Counted from the stretch's first letter, positions 53,063 through 63,153 are shown. The stretch is DNA of 64,000 nucleotides from Flavobacteria bacterium MS024-3C (GCA_000173115.1 ABVW01000001.1:248001-312000); one strand, 5' to 3'. Notes: generated from the letters alone by a model not told the origin. Program-made: numbers and translations.

Positions 53063-53826
53063 TACAGAGAAATTTCTACGGTTACTGGGCAGTGGTCCGA
53101 ATGAACTGCCGCGCTTAAAATTTGGGCATTTAAAATTTGAGTGTCTAAGGGTTTACTCACCAATGCATAATCCAAACGCCAACCTTTATTATTGGCCCTT
53201 GAATTGGCCCTATAACTCCACCAACTGTATTGGTCTGGAGCGGTGTTAATCTGTCTAAAGCTGTCTGTGAATCCGCTTTCCAAAAGCGCAGACAACCAAG
53301 CCCTTTCTTCTGGTAAAAATCCAGAAATATTTTTATTCCTCACAGGATCGTGAATGTCAATGGCCTGATGACAGATATTGTAATCCCCACAAATGACCAA
53401 ATTGGGGTCTGTTTCTTTTAAGGATTTGGTGTAGTCTAAAAAATCATCCATATAGTTGAATTTAAAGTCTAGCCTATCTTGGTTGGTTCCAGAAGGAAGG
53501 TACATGCTCATAATGGATATACCCGGATACCGAACCAAAAGATTCCTGCCTTCAAAATCCATATAATCTATTCCTGTTCCATAAACCACATCTTCTGGTT
53601 TAGTCTTACATAGCACCGCCACACCACTGTAGCCTTTTTTTTGAGCAGAAAACCAATAATGGTATGGGTATCCTGCTGCTTCAAAAAGACTTAGGTCTAA
53701 CTGGTCTTTATGGGCCTTGGTCTCCTGCAAACAAAGCACATCTGGGTTGGCTCCCTGCAACCAATCTAAAAACCCTTTTTTTAATGCGGCACGTATTCCA
53801 TTAACATTGTAAGAAATAATCTTCAT
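53062..53826 (-). CDS. xth: exodeoxyribonuclease III
   Basis: This 254-residue AP endonuclease/3'-exonuclease of base-excision repair shows all motifs: KIISYNVNGIRAALKKGF, the metal-binding Glu in LCLQETKAHKDQ, CGDYNICHQAIDIHDP with catalytic Asp/Asn, WRLDYALVS, and the catalytic Asp-His of HSDHCPV at the C-terminus. It starts 6 nt after glyS and abuts the aldo/keto reductase gene, forming a three-gene run. Confidence 0.96.
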   Translation of the reverse strand: MKIISYNVNGIRAALKKGFLDWLQGANPDVLCLQETKAHKDQLDLSLFEAAGYPYHYWFSAQKKGYSGVAVLCKTKPEDVVYGTGIDYMDFEGRNLLVRYPGISIMSMYLPSGTNQDRLDFKFNYMDDFLDYTKSLKETDPNLVICGDYNICHQAIDIHDPVRNKNISGFLPEERAWLSALLESGFTDSFRQINTAPDQYSWWSYRANSRANNKGWRLDYALVSKPLDTQILNAQILSAAVHSDHCPVTVEISL

Positions 53827-53832
53827 AGTGAC

Positions 53833-55377
53833 TTAGGCCATTTTTTTTAACCAATGCTTAGCACTTACAGCCTGCTCAATAATTCCAGCTAGGTCTTTCA
53901 CCGCTACGCGCTCTTGCTCCATTGAATCCCTGTGTCTAATGGTCACCGTCTGGTCCTCTTTGGTCTGGTGGTCTACCGTAATACAGAATGGCGTACCCAG
54001 TGCATCTTGCCTTCTATACCTTCTTCCTACAGCATCTTTTTCATCATAACTCACGGCAAAATCCCATTGTAATTCCTGGAAAATTTCATGGGCCAATTCA
54101 GAAAGTCCGTCTTTTTTTACCAAAGGTAGGATGGCCGCTTTAGTGGGCGCCAAAACTGCGGGAAGTTTTAATACCGTTCTAGTAGAGCCGTTTTCTAAGG
54201 TTTCCTCCTCTAAAGACTTAGAGAAAATAGCCAAGAACATCCTGTCTACTCCAATAGAAGTTTCTACTACGTAAGGCACATAAGACTCATTGAGCTCAGG
54301 ATCAAAAAATTGTAATTTTTTTCCTGAGTGTTTTTCGTGGCTGCTCAAGTCAAAATCTGTTCTGGAGTGAATGCCTTCTAATTCTTTGAATCCAAAAGGA
54401 AACTTAAACTCAATGTCTGCTGCTGCGTCTGCGTAATGCGCTAGCTTATCGTGGTCGTGAAAACGATAGTTGTCAGCAGAAAAACCAAGGGAGTAATGCC
54501 ATTTAATCCTAGTCTCTTTCCATTTGTCATACCATTCTTTCTGGGTGCCAGGACGTACAAAAAATTGCATTTCCATCTGTTCAAATTCACGCTGTCTAAA
54601 AATAAATTGTCTCGCTACAATTTCATTTCTAAACGCTTTTCCTATTTGTGCAATACCGAAAGGGATTTTCATCCTTCCTGTTTTTTGAACGTTTAAGAAG
54701 TTTACAAAAATACCCTGTGCCGTTTCTGGTCTTAGGTACAAATCCATGGCTGAGTCTGCACTCGCACCAATTTTGGTGCCAAACATGAGGTTAAATTGTT
54801 TCACATCCGTCCAATTACCTGATCCTGAGATAGGACATACAATCTTGAGTTCCTCAATCAATTCTTTTACCGCTGCTAAATCCTCTTTGGTCAATGCGTC
54901 TCCCATTCGTGCCAAAATAGATTTTGAAGTAGCTATGTATCCTGCAACCCTTTCATTGGTGGCCATATACTGCTCTTTGTCAAAACTATCTCCAAAACGC
55001 TTGGCTGCTTTGGTGAGTTCCTTTTCAATTTTTGCTTCAATTTTAGCGACATGGTCTTCAATAAGAACGTCTGCCCTATAGCGTTTTTTAGAATCCTTAT
55101 TGTCTATTAAAGGATCGTTAAAAGCGTCCACGTGTCCAGAGGCTTTCCAAACTGTGGGGTGCATGAAAATAGCCGAGTCAATCCCCACTATATTGTCGTG
55201 CATTTGAACCATTGCGCGCCACCAATAGTCTTTAATATTGTTTTTTAATGCTACGCCTTGTTGGGCGTAGTCGTATACGGCGCTAAGGCCGTCATAAATC
55301 TCTGAAGATTGAAATACAAAACCGTATTCCTTTGCGTGAGAGATTACTTTTTTAAAATCGTCTTCTTGTAATGCCAT
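53833..55377 (-). CDS. glyS: glycine--tRNA ligase (alpha2 type, class II)
   Basis: The 514-residue synthetase is the eukaryotic/archaeal-like homodimeric GlyRS found in Bacteroidota. It begins with FKKVISHAKEYGFVFQSSEI, has motif 2 (AQIGKAFRNEI, then FIFRQREFEQMEMQFFV), motif 3 (VVETSIGVDRMFLAIF) and an anticodon-binding domain (LPAVLAPTKAAILPLVKKDG onward). A TATTTTTG box ends 6 bases before the ATG, suggesting a near-leaderless transcript. Confidence 0.96.
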   Translation of the reverse strand: MALQEDDFKKVISHAKEYGFVFQSSEIYDGLSAVYDYAQQGVALKNNIKDYWWRAMVQMHDNIVGIDSAIFMHPTVWKASGHVDAFNDPLIDNKDSKKRYRADVLIEDHVAKIEAKIEKELTKAAKRFGDSFDKEQYMATNERVAGYIATSKSILARMGDALTKEDLAAVKELIEELKIVCPISGSGNWTDVKQFNLMFGTKIGASADSAMDLYLRPETAQGIFVNFLNVQKTGRMKIPFGIAQIGKAFRNEIVARQFIFRQREFEQMEMQFFVRPGTQKEWYDKWKETRIKWHYSLGFSADNYRFHDHDKLAHYADAAADIEFKFPFGFKELEGIHSRTDFDLSSHEKHSGKKLQFFDPELNESYVPYVVETSIGVDRMFLAIFSKSLEEETLENGSTRTVLKLPAVLAPTKAAILPLVKKDGLSELAHEIFQELQWDFAVSYDEKDAVGRRYRRQDALGTPFCITVDHQTKEDQTVTIRHRDSMEQERVAVKDLAGIIEQAVSAKHWLKKMA

Positions 55378-55382
55378 AAGGA

Positions 55383-55390
55383 CAAAAATA
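55383..55390 (-). promoter_or_regulatory. -7 box directly before glyS (near-leaderless start)
   Basis: TATTTTTG on the minus strand is separated from the glyS ATG by TCCTT only. The rest of the 266-bp gap to the divergent lipoprotein gene (55391-55643) is AT-rich and shows no gene or clear structure. Confidence 0.42.
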
Positions 55391-55643
55391 AGATATTCCC
55401 CTCAATTGAAGTCTGAAATTAAATAGAGAATTAGAGCCAATTGCCCATTCTCTAAAAAAACCCTTTCTAATTTTAATAGGACTTAAAAAATCTACAAATG
55501 AAATCAAGAATAATTAAAGGTCATTAATTATGTGTGACATGGTAGACTTTTAAAATTTAGAAGCACATAAATCACTGTTTTTTTCGTTTCTATCATCCTA
55601 AAAAAAGTGCTTACTTTGTGATTGGATATTACCTCGGTGAATT

Positions 55644-57254
55644 ATGCGTAAAATTACAGGGCTTATTTTTATTTTTTTGTCTTTGTTTGCATTGGTGCAA
55701 TGCGCTAAAAGAGGGTCTCCTTCTGGTGGAGAAAAAGACCTTGAGGGGCCTGAATTAATCAAAGCCTTTCCTTCCAATTTATCGGTTTCCTTTAAAGGGC
55801 AAAAAATAAAATTGCTCTTTAATGAGTACGTTCAGCTTAAAGACGTTCAAAGTCAACTAGTGGTCTCTCCGCCCTTGAAGTACAATCCAGAAATTAAGCC
55901 CCAAAACAGGGCGAGTAAAGTACTGGAAATTATCCTTAAAGATACCTTACAAGAAAACACCACTTACTCCTTTAACTTTGGTCAGTCTATTGTTGATTTT
56001 AATGAAGGAAACCCCAATGATTATCTCAGTTATGTAATGTCTACTGGTCCTTTTATTGACTCCCTACAAATGGCTGGAATTGTAGACGACGCCTTAAATG
56101 CAGAAGCAGACCGCTATGTGAGTGTCATGCTTTACAGAGTAGACAGTGCCTATAGCGACTCTACTGTTTATAAAAAACAACCCAATTATATTACCAATAC
56201 CCTAGACAGTTTAATTGTATTTAAACTCAAGAACTTAAGTGCTGGCAAATACGCTATGGTTGCGCTTAAGGATGAAAACAACAACACATTATTTGACCAA
56301 AGCCAAGAAAAGATAGGATTCTTGGATCGCTTCATTGAAATCCCTAAGGATAGCTTTATTGGTATAAAGATGTTTAAGGAGATTCCTAACTATAGGCCGG
56401 TGAAACCTAAATTAGAAGCGGCCAATAAAATTACTTTTGGCTACAGTGGTTTGGCTAAAGATATTGAGATTAAAGCCTGGACCAATATACCAGACTCTGT
56501 AAAAACAAGGACCTTAAAGGAACGCGGAAAAGACAGCCTTAATTTTTGGTTTACCCCCTATGAAGTAGACTCTTTAAATTTCTTTGTCAAACACATTCCA
56601 ACTCAAAAAATAGATACATTTACTGTAAAAACAAGAAAAATAAAAGCAGATTCGCTTTTGATCACTCCTGAAAAAAGAGGTAATGTCCCTTTTTCAAAAC
56701 CTTATTATTTAGAGGTGAATACACCAATTTACAAGCTCAATGAAGATCAGATTTTTATTACTAATATAGACACCCTGTCCGTCCCGTTTACTGCTTTTAT
56801 AGACAGCCTAGAAAACAAAATGGGGCTTCGTTTTGAGGTAAAACCAGCCGAACGATTTAGAATTCAAATGTTTCCTGGCGCCATTGAAGATTTATTTGAA
56901 AATAAAAACGACACCATTTCGTATGAGTTGGCTACTAAGCCCTTAGAGGCTTACGGCACCTTAAAACTAAAGTTAAAAACCACCAGTAGCAGTCAAATGA
57001 TTGTGCAACTTACAGATGAAAAAGAAGTAGTCCTTAGAGAACAAATTGGAGGGTCTGCTACCGAATTCTTTTTTGAACATTTAGAGCCTTTAAATTATAA
57101 GTTAAGGGTTATTTATGACGGCAATAAAAACGGGGTTTGGGATACTGGAAACTACCTAAAAAGGATCCAGCCAGAACCTGTGTCATATTTCCCTGAACTA
57201 TTAGAGGTTAGGGCCAATTGGGAATTTGAAGAGACCTTTGTCCTACCCAATTAA
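55644..57254 (+). CDS. lipoprotein with SbsA-type Ig-like domain
   Basis: The 536-residue protein has a lipoprotein signal (LIFIFLSLFALVQCAKRG, Cys20) and an N-terminal bacterial Ig-like domain of the SbsA type (about 38-135: GPELIKAFPSNLSVSFKGQK, IKLLFNEYVQL, LQENTTYSFNFGQSIVDFNE). The rest is beta-rich, with a C-terminal prealbumin-like segment containing YKLRVIYDGNKNGVWDTGNY. Such proteins are common in Bacteroidota and their function is unknown. The 3' end overlaps the convergent amidase gene by 12 nt. Confidence 0.83.
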   Translation: MRKITGLIFIFLSLFALVQCAKRGSPSGGEKDLEGPELIKAFPSNLSVSFKGQKIKLLFNEYVQLKDVQSQLVVSPPLKYNPEIKPQNRASKVLEIILKDTLQENTTYSFNFGQSIVDFNEGNPNDYLSYVMSTGPFIDSLQMAGIVDDALNAEADRYVSVMLYRVDSAYSDSTVYKKQPNYITNTLDSLIVFKLKNLSAGKYAMVALKDENNNTLFDQSQEKIGFLDRFIEIPKDSFIGIKMFKEIPNYRPVKPKLEAANKITFGYSGLAKDIEIKAWTNIPDSVKTRTLKERGKDSLNFWFTPYEVDSLNFFVKHIPTQKIDTFTVKTRKIKADSLLITPEKRGNVPFSKPYYLEVNTPIYKLNEDQIFITNIDTLSVPFTAFIDSLENKMGLRFEVKPAERFRIQMFPGAIEDLFENKNDTISYELATKPLEAYGTLKLKLKTTSSSQMIVQLTDEKEVVLREQIGGSATEFFFEHLEPLNYKLRVIYDGNKNGVWDTGNYLKRIQPEPVSYFPELLEVRANWEFEETFVLPN

Positions 57255-58031
57255 ATTGAAGCTGTCCCTGTCTTTCAAAAAGGGGAAGTTTTCTCGGGCT
57301 ACATCTAACGGGGTCTTATTCAAAGAAATAAGGTGAACCCCTTCTTTCTTTGAAAAGAACAGTTCTTTACCAAAACAATCATATGCCGCAGAATGTCCTG
57401 GGTATTCATGCCCATTAGGGTCAGTTCCCAGTCTATTGACCCCAACGCAAAAGCTCATGTTCTCTATAGCCCTGGCTTTGAGTAAAGTATCCCATGCATA
57501 GATCCTAGGTGCAGGCCAATTCGCTACATACAACAAGAGGTCGTAGTCATGGGCATTTCGAGACCAACTAGGAAAGCGAAGGTCATAACAAACTTGCGGA
57601 AAGATCTTAAATCCCTTAAATTGAATGATGGTATGGGTATTTCCTTTTTGATACACCTCACTTTCGCCGGCCATAGAAAAAGTGTGTCTTTTGTCGTAGG
57701 ATTGATAGGTCCCGTCTGGAAATACAAAAAAGAAACGATTAAACACCTTTGAATCTTCTTCGAAAACGGTACTTCCAGCAACAGCACTCTGTGTTTTTAA
57801 AGCCATGTCTATCATAAAAGACAAGGAAGTTGCTCCAATGGTTCGTGCATTTTTGACCAAACTCATACTAAATCCTGTAGACCACATTTCCGGGAGCACC
57901 CATAAATCTACTTGAGGATTTTGACAGTGCACCTCTGTAATTTTTCTCTCAAAAAAACAGATATTGTCCTCTGGAGACTCCCAAGCCAATGGAAACTGCA
58001 ACAAGGCTAAATTTAGTGATGTAGATTTCAT
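57243..58031 (-). CDS. nitrilase-family amidohydrolase (YafV/omega-amidase-like)
   Basis: The 262-residue enzyme has the Glu-Lys-Cys triad: Glu in LWVLPEMWSTGFSM (about 48), Lys in SYDKRHTFSMAGE (about 113) and Cys in PQVCYDLRFPSWSRN (about 147). The YafV group hydrolyses alpha-ketoglutaramate-type amides in methionine salvage and metabolite repair. Full length, cytoplasmic. It overlaps the end of the lipoprotein gene on the other strand. Confidence 0.92.
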   Translation of the reverse strand: MKSTSLNLALLQFPLAWESPEDNICFFERKITEVHCQNPQVDLWVLPEMWSTGFSMSLVKNARTIGATSLSFMIDMALKTQSAVAGSTVFEEDSKVFNRFFFVFPDGTYQSYDKRHTFSMAGESEVYQKGNTHTIIQFKGFKIFPQVCYDLRFPSWSRNAHDYDLLLYVANWPAPRIYAWDTLLKARAIENMSFCVGVNRLGTDPNGHEYPGHSAAYDCFGKELFFSKKEGVHLISLNKTPLDVARENFPFLKDRDSFNLIG

Positions 58032-58088
58032 GCTATTTATTGCAAAAGAAATTCAATAAATTGATTGGGTAAACTTAAAAGTCAATAC

Positions 58089-58529
58089 CTATGAGAACCA
58101 CTGACCCCAAGGAATTCTACTTAAGATCAAAAGTAATCCAAGGCCGTAAAAAATAGCAATTTTTTTAAATTTGGCCGTAGCTCCCATCACTTTTTTATGC
58201 TTAGACCAACCTATAGTAATCAGAACAATTGCTACGATATTAATAAAAGGGTGCTCTACAGCTAGTAATCTTGCTGCACTGTTTAAGCCGCCCATGCCAA
58301 GCTCTTGAATGGCATTAAGGCCGCTGGCCGACGTAAAATAGACTGCCAATCCAAGTAGCAACTGAATGTGAGATAAAATAAGCGCAAACAAGCTCAGCCT
58401 AAAATCTTTTTCTAAAGAAAAGCTATCTTTTTTGGTGAGCCAGCCTTTTAAAGCATTTGCCACCGCTAAGATTAAAATTAATAGTACAGCATAAGCCAAA
58501 TAAGAGTGAAGAGATATAAGTATTTCCAT
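58089..58529 (-). CDS. small four-helix membrane protein, cytochrome b-like
   Basis: The 146-residue protein has four hydrophobic helices (about residues 7-27, 46-68, 93-113 and 125-143) with His residues at helix ends (LHSYLAY, LSHIQLL, EHPFINI, SKHKK). The pattern recalls small haem b membrane proteins, and relatives in flavobacteria are labelled cytochrome B, but no firm haem motif can be claimed. It is 57 nt after the amidase start on the same strand, upstream of it in transcription, so they may be cotranscribed. Confidence 0.65.
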   Translation of the reverse strand: MEILISLHSYLAYAVLLILILAVANALKGWLTKKDSFSLEKDFRLSLFALILSHIQLLLGLAVYFTSASGLNAIQELGMGGLNSAARLLAVEHPFINIVAIVLITIGWSKHKKVMGATAKFKKIAIFYGLGLLLILSRIPWGQWFS

Positions 58530-58584
58530 AAGAGAGATCTGTTGAATGATTTTTTGAATGTTTAAATATACGAATTCACCCCAT

Positions 58585-58612
58585 AAAAAAACCCCGCTTT
58601 AGCGGGGTTTTT
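58585..58612 (-). terminator. terminator of the large TonB receptor gene
   Basis: AAAAACCCCGCT / AGCGGGGTTTTT (58587-58598 and 58601-58612) with a TT loop; the A run on the plus strand gives a T run on the minus strand. Confidence 0.93.
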
Positions 58613-58632
58613 AATGTATTTATAGTAAAATA

Positions 58633-61341
58633 CTAGAATCTGTACTTCAATGAAGCATTCCAAGTAGTTCCAAATCCGAACCACACTGAGTTGTTTACAT
58701 CTACACCATTCCAAGTAGTAGAACCTGAAGTAGCATGAATATTTGAATTAGACTCCGCAATATATTCAGTATCTAACAAGTTATTTATATTTGTTCTAAA
58801 ACTTAAACCTCCTCCTATTTGGTAAGTAACACCTAGGTCTAATAAGCCATAAGAAGGCAGTTTTAAAGCTCCTGCGTTATTTTGCTCAGTAAACTGTGAG
58901 TCAGTAATAGAATAATCAGCATATAAACCATCCACAAACCTGTATCCTAAGTCTACATTGAATTTGCCAAATCTATAATCAGCCTCTACATAAGATGTAA
59001 ATTGAGCCGCATCTCCAACTTTGGCTCCATTTGTATATAATGTTCCAGTACCAATAGATTGTTGGTTTTCATCAAATAACTCAGCTTCAAAATCTTTAGT
59101 GTATTTCCAGTCACCAATAGATAACATTCCTCTGAAAGTTAAATTATTAGAAGCTCTATATTTTCCTTCTAATTCAAAACCATTATGCTGAACATCAACA
59201 TTTTTAAATTGCGCAGTTCCATCTAGCCCTTGTTGATTAGATAATGAACGTGTTACAAAACGATTTCCCCAAGAAGTAGAATAAACGTTCACATTTAAGT
59301 CTAATTTACTAGATGTGTAACCATATCCAAATTCAACCGATGTAATTTCTTCGTTTTGAAGATCTTCACTAATTGAATTTCCAAAACTTGGAAAAACTGC
59401 ACCAAACTGAGGCTGTCTAGAAATTAATCCTGCGTTAAAAAACACATTCGACTTCTCATTTAAGTTTAAGTTTGCACCTCCTTTAAAGTAACCACCACCT
59501 ACGTTTTTAGTATCAGATATAGGGTTTTGTGGCTGATCAAATAAATCTTCTCTTTGAAATGATTGGTTAGATAGTCCAAATTGAACTACAGCTGTTAAAT
59601 CACCTCCTTGACCATATTCAACAAGACCATTAACTCCTTGCCAACCAACATTACCTATATTAAAGTAATCTATTTTTGCTCCATTTTTAAGACCTGTGCT
59701 GTTGAATGGGCTGGCCTCTACTGTTGTATTTACAATATTCCCTAGATTGTTTCTGTTTCCAGTAGAATAGTAACCATCTAATCCCATTAGGTCATTCATA
59801 ACTCTGTAGTGGTAACCAGTATAAGAACGAACATCTACACCAATAGAGTATTTAAATTTACCGCTGTTTATTTCTAAGTTAGAAATAGCACCTACCCAGT
59901 CATGAGAGTTCATTGAGGCTCTTCTCACTAATACTTCTCTACTTACACCGTCATTTCTAAATCCGTTAGACCCTAATAATTGTCCTTGAAAGTTAGAATT
60001 GTCTCCAGTGTATGGCTGAGCAGAAGATCTATTGTGCGCTACTATAGCGTCATAGTTAATAAATCCATTAGCGTCACGAGTTCCTCTACCACCTTCTAGG
60101 TAGTGTTCGGTTAAATCCTTTTGGAAAGGTAGTATATCAGCTGTAGCGTTTCTGAAATTGTTCCCTCTTGGTCCTGTTCCACCACCTCTACCTGCAGATC
60201 CGTAAAAAGAAGTAGCTAATTTAATATTATCTGAGATTTGGTAATCCCAGTTAAATGTTGCTAGTGGCTTATTGTAGAAGTTTCTTCTCATGTTAAACTC
60301 CTTACCGTTCAAAGTACCTCCATTTGTATTCCATCTTCTGTCAATCCCGCTCTCGCCAAAGTTTTGATAGTCACGAATAGAAACCCAGACGTCTCTTTGG
60401 TGGTGCCACTGACCAGCACCTAAAAAAGAAAAGTTTAAGTCATGTTTAGATCCTTCTGGCTTGTATCCAACAGAAAAGAAATAATTCCATCCAGCTCCAG
60501 AAGTATTGTAAATATATCCATCTCCTGCCCATTTAGACAATAAAATAGATGTAGCCCAACCTTTATCATTTACACCAGTATTATATGACATAGTTGTTTT
60601 AGTATAGCCATCGTTACCGAACATTTGAGTGGCAGAACCCCCTTCTAATTTGTCAGCAGCTTTAGTGAAAATTGAGATAGTACCTCCAACAGAAGGGACG
60701 GCCAATTTTGAAGCTCCAAGACCTCTTTGAATCTGAATACCAGAAGTAACATCTGTAAGACCTTGCCAGTTAGACCAATATAATCTACCATTTTCCATGT
60801 CGTTAACTGGTTGTCCATTGATCAAGAAAGAGGTATTTGTTTGATCAAAACCTCTTAAAGAAATTCTTGAATCTCCGTATCCACCACCTTGCTTGGTAGC
60901 ATAAACTCCAGGCGTCTTGTTCATTATTTCAGGAAATTCCATATTCCCTACTTTTAAAGCAATTTCACTTGCGGAAATAGTAGAAACTGCAATAGGTGTT
61001 TCTCTCACTTTAGCAATGTCTATTACTCCTGATGAAACTATAATTTCATCTAATTGTGTAGATGAAGTTGCTAACTCAATTGACATGCCATTTCTTGCGG
61101 CAACCTCTAGGGCTTGGAACCCTAAATAAGAGATAACCAATACATCTCCTGAGTTTGCGGTAATGGTAAAGTTACCGTCAAAATCTGCAGTTACTCCATT
61201 GGTAGTTCCCTTAACAAGTACACTTGCACCTGGTAATGGATCTCCTGTAGAGCCATCTGTTACGGAACCACTAATAGTCCCTTGAGCGAAAGCAATTGTA
61301 GACACCAATAGGGCTACAATCATTACAAACATTTTTTTCAT
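58633..61341 (-). CDS. TonB-dependent receptor with carboxypeptidase-like N-terminal domain
   Basis: The 902-residue outer-membrane receptor has a signal peptide (MKKMFVMIVALLVSTIAFAQ), a CarboxypepD_reg-like domain (about 21-95: GTISGSVTDGSTGDPLPGAS), a plug (LDEIIVSSGVIDIAKVRETP; SRISLRGFDQTNTSFLING; IQRGLGASKLAVPSVGGTIS) and a long barrel ending WNASLKYRF. It is monocistronic, with its own terminator. Four AATGTT/AACATT half-sites surround its predicted promoter. Substrate is unknown; no SusD partner is adjacent. Confidence 0.92.
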   Translation of the reverse strand: MKKMFVMIVALLVSTIAFAQGTISGSVTDGSTGDPLPGASVLVKGTTNGVTADFDGNFTITANSGDVLVISYLGFQALEVAARNGMSIELATSSTQLDEIIVSSGVIDIAKVRETPIAVSTISASEIALKVGNMEFPEIMNKTPGVYATKQGGGYGDSRISLRGFDQTNTSFLINGQPVNDMENGRLYWSNWQGLTDVTSGIQIQRGLGASKLAVPSVGGTISIFTKAADKLEGGSATQMFGNDGYTKTTMSYNTGVNDKGWATSILLSKWAGDGYIYNTSGAGWNYFFSVGYKPEGSKHDLNFSFLGAGQWHHQRDVWVSIRDYQNFGESGIDRRWNTNGGTLNGKEFNMRRNFYNKPLATFNWDYQISDNIKLATSFYGSAGRGGGTGPRGNNFRNATADILPFQKDLTEHYLEGGRGTRDANGFINYDAIVAHNRSSAQPYTGDNSNFQGQLLGSNGFRNDGVSREVLVRRASMNSHDWVGAISNLEINSGKFKYSIGVDVRSYTGYHYRVMNDLMGLDGYYSTGNRNNLGNIVNTTVEASPFNSTGLKNGAKIDYFNIGNVGWQGVNGLVEYGQGGDLTAVVQFGLSNQSFQREDLFDQPQNPISDTKNVGGGYFKGGANLNLNEKSNVFFNAGLISRQPQFGAVFPSFGNSISEDLQNEEITSVEFGYGYTSSKLDLNVNVYSTSWGNRFVTRSLSNQQGLDGTAQFKNVDVQHNGFELEGKYRASNNLTFRGMLSIGDWKYTKDFEAELFDENQQSIGTGTLYTNGAKVGDAAQFTSYVEADYRFGKFNVDLGYRFVDGLYADYSITDSQFTEQNNAGALKLPSYGLLDLGVTYQIGGGLSFRTNINNLLDTEYIAESNSNIHATSGSTTWNGVDVNNSVWFGFGTTWNASLKYRF

Positions 61342-61393
61342 TGTTGTTTAATTTTAGTTTTAGTTTTAAAAACAGTGCAAAAATGCGGATAAT

Positions 61394-61443
61394 TTAATGT
61401 TCCAACATTAATACAATGTTAAAATTTTACCAAAATTAACATT
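61394..61443 (-). promoter_or_regulatory. promoter region with four AATGTT/AACATT half-sites
   Basis: TTAATGTT (61394-61401) and AACATTAA (61404-61411) form one palindrome; AATGTTAA (61415-61422) and TTAACATT (61436-61443) form another. A minus-strand -7 box TAATTTTG (61438-61431) lies between the last two half-sites, so the sites surround the predicted start (about 61425). They are operator candidates; transcribed, AACATT and AATGTT could also pair as an RNA hairpin. Confidence 0.5.
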
Positions 61444-61509
61444 CTTTTGGGAAGGTTCCCACGCAACAAGGAAAAGTTATTAGAAGTTATAAACGTAACT
61501 ATCTGGTAT

Positions 61510-63147
61510 TTAGCTGTTAAATATTTTTAACAATAGTTGTGTGCTAGGATCGTGTTGCCCCTTAGTGATCCCTACTATGTCTGACAGAATATTGGTGGCC
61601 AATTGTTTTCCCAATTCTACCCCCCATTGGTCATAGCTAAAAATATTCCAAATTACACCCTGCACAAAAATCTTGTGCTCATAGAGTGCAATTAGCGATC
61701 CTAAAGTTTCAGGGGTGAGTTGGTCTATTAATAAAGTATTGGTAGGCTTATTCCCTTCAAACACCTTAAAAGGAGCTACCTTTTCGGCTAAAGCAGGATC
61801 TGTCCCTTTCTCCGCAAACTCTTGGTCTACTTGCGCCCTTGTCTTACCGCTTAAAAGGGCTTCTGTTTGTGCAAAGAAATTGGCCATAAGCTTATTGTGG
61901 TGGTCTGTGTCTCCATGAAGGGACTTCTTAAAACCAATAAAATCTGCAGGAATTAATTTTGTGCCCTGATGCATGAGCTGGAAAAAAGCATGTTGAGAAT
62001 TGGTGCCCGGTTCTCCCCAAATAACCGTTTCGGTCTCATAAGAAACCCTATTTCCAGAACGATCAAAACACTTCCCATTGCTCTCCATTATGCCCTGCTG
62101 TAAGTAAGCAGAAAACCTACTTAAATATTGGGTGTAAGGAATAATGGCTTGTGTCTCGGCTTTGTGAAAATTGGCATACCAAATACTAATCAAAGAAAGA
62201 ACCACAGGAATATTCTCCTTAAAAGGGCTGTGTTTAAAATGCTGGTCCATTTCAAAAGCGCCGTCTAACATAGCTTCAAAATGATCATACCCAACAGCCA
62301 ATGCTATTGAAAGACCTACGGCACTCCAAAGAGAAAACCTTCCCCCTACCCAGTCCCACATGGTAAATACATGGGCGGGCACTATACCAAAGTCTGAAAT
62401 TTTTTGCGTGTTGGTAGACACTGCTGCAAAATGCTTGGCCACATCTTCCTGAGAAGCTGTCTCCAAAAACCAATTTTTTATGGTAGTGGCATTTGAAAGG
62501 GTCTCTTGTGTGGTAAAGGTTTTAGACACCACCACAAACAATGTAGTCTCTGGGTTTAGTTCCCTGATAACTTCTTGCACGTGATCTCCATCTACATTGC
62601 TTACAAAATGAACTTTTAAATGATTTTTATAAAATTTTAAGGCTTCTACCACCATGGCAGGACCTAAATCAGATCCGCCAATCCCTATATTGACAACATC
62701 TGTAAAGGCTTTACCAGTATAGCCTCTTTTTGTGCCGTTAATAATGTCATTTGAAAAAGCTTTCATTTGCGCTTTAACTTCACGGATTTGTGGAATAATG
62801 TTTTCGCCATCAACGTTTATTGGTGTAGCATCTTTATCTCTAAGGGCTGTGTGAAGAACCGCCCTAGATTCCGTTTCATTAATAGCTGTTCCATTAAAAT
62901 AATGCGCTATAGCCTCACTTAAACCCACTTCTTTAGACAGGTCAATAAGCAAATCCATGGTCTTTTTAGAAAGGGCATTTTTAGAATAATCTACATAGAA
63001 ATTATTCCATTGAATGCTAAAATCTTTGGCCCTATTGGATTCTGATTCAAACAGACTTTTAATGTCTGAAGTGTTGTCTTGATTAAAATGGTCTTGTAAT
63101 GCAGTCCAAGCCTTTGTCTGAGCTGGATTAATTCTGGATAATGACAT
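61510..63147 (-). CDS. pgi: glucose-6-phosphate isomerase
   Basis: Pgi interconverts glucose 6-phosphate and fructose 6-phosphate in glycolysis. The 545 residues have the SIS-fold signatures FVVVSKTFTTQETLSNA and FTMWDWVGGRFSLWSAVG, the catalytic region WGEPGTNSQHAFFQLMHQGT and the C-terminal signature FSYDQWGVELGKQLA. It begins 6 nt after the M23 peptidase gene, so the two are cotranscribed. Confidence 0.97.
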   Translation of the reverse strand: MSLSRINPAQTKAWTALQDHFNQDNTSDIKSLFESESNRAKDFSIQWNNFYVDYSKNALSKKTMDLLIDLSKEVGLSEAIAHYFNGTAINETESRAVLHTALRDKDATPINVDGENIIPQIREVKAQMKAFSNDIINGTKRGYTGKAFTDVVNIGIGGSDLGPAMVVEALKFYKNHLKVHFVSNVDGDHVQEVIRELNPETTLFVVVSKTFTTQETLSNATTIKNWFLETASQEDVAKHFAAVSTNTQKISDFGIVPAHVFTMWDWVGGRFSLWSAVGLSIALAVGYDHFEAMLDGAFEMDQHFKHSPFKENIPVVLSLISIWYANFHKAETQAIIPYTQYLSRFSAYLQQGIMESNGKCFDRSGNRVSYETETVIWGEPGTNSQHAFFQLMHQGTKLIPADFIGFKKSLHGDTDHHNKLMANFFAQTEALLSGKTRAQVDQEFAEKGTDPALAEKVAPFKVFEGNKPTNTLLIDQLTPETLGSLIALYEHKIFVQGVIWNIFSYDQWGVELGKQLATNILSDIVGITKGQHDPSTQLLLKIFNS

Positions 63148-63153
63148 AAGTGT

